Of a stretch of 64,000 bases of DNA, positions 61,935-64,000 are shown piece by piece; positions within the stretch are counted from its first letter, which is position 1; each line of letters starts with the position of its first letter. The translations under genes were made by a program, and so were the position numbers. The notes beneath the pieces are model-generated. The model ran no database searches and was not told the origin of the DNA. It saw nothing but the letters and a program-made list of their open reading frames with translations. The stretch is from Firm-04 sp946413695. Lineage in GTDB: Bacteria > Bacillota > Clostridia > Oscillospirales > Ruminococcaceae. The stretch covers positions 58,562-122,561 of the forward strand of contig CAMKLV010000001.1 in NCBI GenBank assembly GCA_946413695.1, given 5' to 3'.

Positions 61935-61957
61935 TCATTTCAGTTATAATGGAGCGA

Positions 61958-63133
61958 TCAGCCGATCACACGGATGCGGATGACACCGTCAATTGCCTTC
62001 ATCGTCTCAGCAATTGCAGCAGCATCTGCGCCGGTCACGTCGATCATGGTGTAAGCGTAGTCCTTGCGGCTTGCATTAACCATGTTCTCGATGTTGCCGC
62101 CTGCCTCGCTGATCGTCTTGGTCAGAGAAGCGATGACAGCCGGAATGTTCTTGTGCAGGATGCAGATCTTCTTGCCGACTGCGTTCATCTCAGCATTCGG
62201 GAAGTTCACGCTGTTCTTGATGTTGCCGTTCTCGATGTAGTCAACGAGCTCCTTGGCAGCCATTGCAGCGCAGTTGTCCTCAGCTTCTTCGGTAGATGCG
62301 CCGAGGTGCGGGATTGCGATGACACCTTCCATACCTGCGGTCTTTGCATTCGGGAAGTCAGTGACATACTTGCGGACCTTGCCGGACTTCAGAGCAGCCT
62401 CCATTGCCTCATCATCGACCAGAAGGTCACGGGCAAAGTTCAGAATGATCACGCCGTCCTTCATCATTGCGATGGTGTCAGCATTGATCATCTTCTCGGT
62501 TGCAATGTTCGGATCAGCGTTCTTTACGAGCGGTGTGTGAACACTGATGATATCGCAGTTCTTGAAAATCTCCTCGCGAGTCTTTACATGGTGGATCGCA
62601 CGGGACAGATTCCATGCAGCCTCAACGGAGATATACGGGTCGCAGCCGTAAACTTCCATGCCGAGGTGAATTGCAGCGTTACCGAGCGGACCGCCGATTG
62701 CGCCCAGACCGATGATGCCGAGCTTCTTGCCCTTGATCTCAGTGCCTGCAAACTTGGACTTGCCTTTTTCGACAAGCTTTGCGACGTTCTCGTCATCCTT
62801 CACAGTCTGCACCCAGTTGATACCGCCGACGATATCACGGGAAGCAAGCAGCATGCCTGCCAGAGCGAGCTCCTTCACGCCGTTTGCATTTGCACCCGGG
62901 GTGTTGAAAACAACAACGCCGTTCTCAGCAGCTCTGTCAAGCGGAATGTTGTTGACACCTGCACCTGCTCTTGCGATTGCGAGCAGATTGCTGCCGAACT
63001 CCATCTCGTGCATAACAGCGGAGCGGACGAGAATCGCATCCGGATTCTCAAAGGTATCTGCAACCTGATAGTTCTCGCCAAGCTCAGCGAGACCGACCGG
63101 GGAAATCTTATTCAGTGTCTGAATCTGATACAT
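61958..63133 (-). CDS. serA: D-3-phosphoglycerate dehydrogenase (short form with ACT domain)
   Basis: A 391-residue enzyme starting serine synthesis. ARAGAGVNNIPLDRAAENGV, the NAD site LGIIGLGAIGGPLGNAA, and PHLGASTEEAEDNCA carry the substrate and catalytic regions. The ACT domain is at about 320-391 (NIPAVIASLTKTISEAGGNI), shorter than the E. coli form. It follows serC by 43 bp. Confidence 0.96.
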   Translation of the reverse strand: MYQIQTLNKISPVGLAELGENYQVADTFENPDAILVRSAVMHEMEFGSNLLAIARAGAGVNNIPLDRAAENGVVVFNTPGANANGVKELALAGMLLASRDIVGGINWVQTVKDDENVAKLVEKGKSKFAGTEIKGKKLGIIGLGAIGGPLGNAAIHLGMEVYGCDPYISVEAAWNLSRAIHHVKTREEIFKNCDIISVHTPLVKNADPNIATEKMINADTIAMMKDGVIILNFARDLLVDDEAMEAALKSGKVRKYVTDFPNAKTAGMEGVIAIPHLGASTEEAEDNCAAMAAKELVDYIENGNIKNSVNFPNAEMNAVGKKICILHKNIPAVIASLTKTISEAGGNIENMVNASRKDYAYTMIDVTGADAAAIAETMKAIDGVIRIRVIG

Positions 63134-63176
63134 GGGAAAGACATCCTTTCATCAAAATATAGATAATACGAGAAAA

Positions 63177-64000
63177 TTAAGCGTTTTCAGCCTCAAACTT
63201 CTTCATGAACTCGACGAGCTTCTCAACGCCCTCGAGCGGCATTGCATTGTAAATAGAAGCACGCATACCGCCGACGGTTCTGTGACCCTTGAGGTTCTCG
63301 AAGCCTGCAGCCTTTGCCTCAGCAACAAACTTCTTGTCGAGCTCCTCGTTGCCGGTGATGAACGGAACGTTCATGAGGGAGCGATCCTTCTTCTCAACGG
63401 TGCCCTTGAACAGCTTGCTCTGATCGAGGAAATCGTAGAGGATCTTTGCCTTCTTCTCGTTATGAGCCTTCATGCCCTCGAGGCCGCCCATCTTCTTGAT
63501 CCACTTGAAGACCTTGCCGCAGATGTAGATGCCGTAGCAGGGCGGAGTGTTGTAGAGGGAATCGTTCTCAGCCTGAATCTTCCAGTCGCACATGGTCGGG
63601 GTCTGCTTGAATGCAGGACCGTCAGCGATCAGATCCTCACGGACGATAACGATCTGGACACCTGCAGGGCCGACATTCTTCTGAACGCCGCCGTAGACAA
63701 CGCCGTACTTGGAAACGTCGATCGGCTCAGAGAGGAAGCAGGACGAAACATCAGAGACAAGGATTTTGCCCTTGGTGTTCGGCAGCTGCCAGAACTTGGT
63801 GCCGTAGATAGTGTTGTTCTCGCAAATATAAACATAGTCAGCATCTTCCGGAATATCGAGATCGGAGCAATCCGGAATGTAGGAGAAGGTCTTATCAGCA
63901 GAGGATGCGACACGGACGACCTCGCCGTACTTCTCAGCTTCCTGCGCAGCCTTCTTTGCCCACTGACCGGTGATGATGTAAGCAGCCTTGCCGTTCTTCA
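63177..64000 (-). CDS. serC: Phosphoserine aminotransferase, truncated by window edge
   Basis: The minus frame is open from the window end to a TAA at 63177, giving 273 C-terminal residues. ITGQWAKKAAQEAEKYGE and DVSSCFLSEPIDV lie before the PLP lysine in YGGVQKNVGPAGV. TPPCYGIYICGKVFKWI and the C-terminal GHRTVGGMRASIYNAMP are typical of SerC. The start and any upstream control are outside the window. It forms an operon with serA and completes two steps to phosphoserine. Confidence 0.96.
   Translation of the reverse strand, partial: KNGKAAYIITGQWAKKAAQEAEKYGEVVRVASSADKTFSYIPDCSDLDIPEDADYVYICENNTIYGTKFWQLPNTKGKILVSDVSSCFLSEPIDVSKYGVVYGGVQKNVGPAGVQIVIVREDLIADGPAFKQTPTMCDWKIQAENDSLYNTPPCYGIYICGKVFKWIKKMGGLEGMKAHNEKKAKILYDFLDQSKLFKGTVEKKDRSLMNVPFITGNEELDKKFVAEAKAAGFENLKGHRTVGGMRASIYNAMPLEGVEKLVEFMKKFEAENA

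Noticed and set aside
61810..61938. A 42-aa hydrophobic small membrane protein on the minus strand
   Set aside because: No ribosome site, and its first codons are the arms of the serA terminator; the Leu-rich sequence can arise as antisense of a Gln-rich frame.
1..64000. Mobile element, prophage or defence island
   Set aside because: No transposase, integrase, recombinase, phage structural, toxin-antitoxin or nuclease-defence gene was recognised; all genes fit core functions.

Overview
The window looks like chromosome of an anaerobic, cellulolytic Gram-positive of the Ruminococcus group (Oscillospiraceae). The main reasons are two secreted glycoside hydrolases with C-terminal type I dockerins (33162-35807 and a GH9 endoglucanase at 39720-42476), a secreted CE2-like esterase carrying one dockerin-like calcium loop, a meso-diaminopimelate dehydrogenase, a DUF6465 histone-like protein, a moderate GC content, and SigA-type promoters with 17-18 nt spacers. 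The exact species cannot be fixed from sequence alone. I see no prophage, insertion sequence, CRISPR array or integron; gene order and codon use look like core chromosome throughout.

Layout. 1-5591 (minus): a cell-division and wall-remodelling operon ftsE-ftsX-M23 peptidase-S41 protease (the last cut by the window edge), behind a PucR-type regulator. 5870-9192 (minus): a divergent D-Ala-D-Ala ligase-like gene, ywiB and argS. 9604-16260 (plus): tex, a metallophosphatase-mscS-small protein run, then an XRE-cupin regulator with an acyl-CoA synthetase. 16349-18358 (minus): trans-translation, with smpB, an LD-carboxypeptidase and tmRNA. 18512-24484 (plus): an unknown protein, a radical SAM enzyme, a small membrane protein, malic enzyme, a YdcF-like protein, Ddh, HU and a histone-like protein. 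24591-31837: a class B PBP, an amidase on the opposite strand, a two-component system whose sensor has a Trp-Asn-Pro repeat, a flippase and GrpB. 31878-32902 (minus): azlCD. 33162-49528 (mostly minus): dockerin enzymes, RarA, SecA, and an esterase-galK-murD operon, with degV and an AEC transporter on plus. 49658-51133 (plus): trmK and the Nif3-like gene. 51181-53505 (minus): a Na+-pump decarboxylase beta/gamma operon behind what reads as a yybP-ykoY (Mn2+) riboswitch and terminator. 53563-56117 (plus): recG and tRNA-Asp, tRNA-Phe, tRNA-Gly. 56191-61634 (minus): rlmA, then an overlapping operon larE - two small membrane proteins - larB - larC - DUF362, for the nickel-pincer (NPN) cofactor without larA. 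61958-64000 (minus): serC-serA, with serC cut by the edge.

How the parts work together. Envelope growth recurs across the window: FtsEX with a LytM hydrolase, PBP, amidase, LD-carboxypeptidase, MurD, Ddh and the Ddl-like enzyme. Secreted plant-polymer enzymes sit beside secA and sugar use (galK). The least explained parts are the riboswitch-controlled decarboxylase beta/gamma operon, and the lar operon with its two uncharacterised membrane proteins and no lactate racemase. Function calls come from reading motifs by eye; no database search was run.
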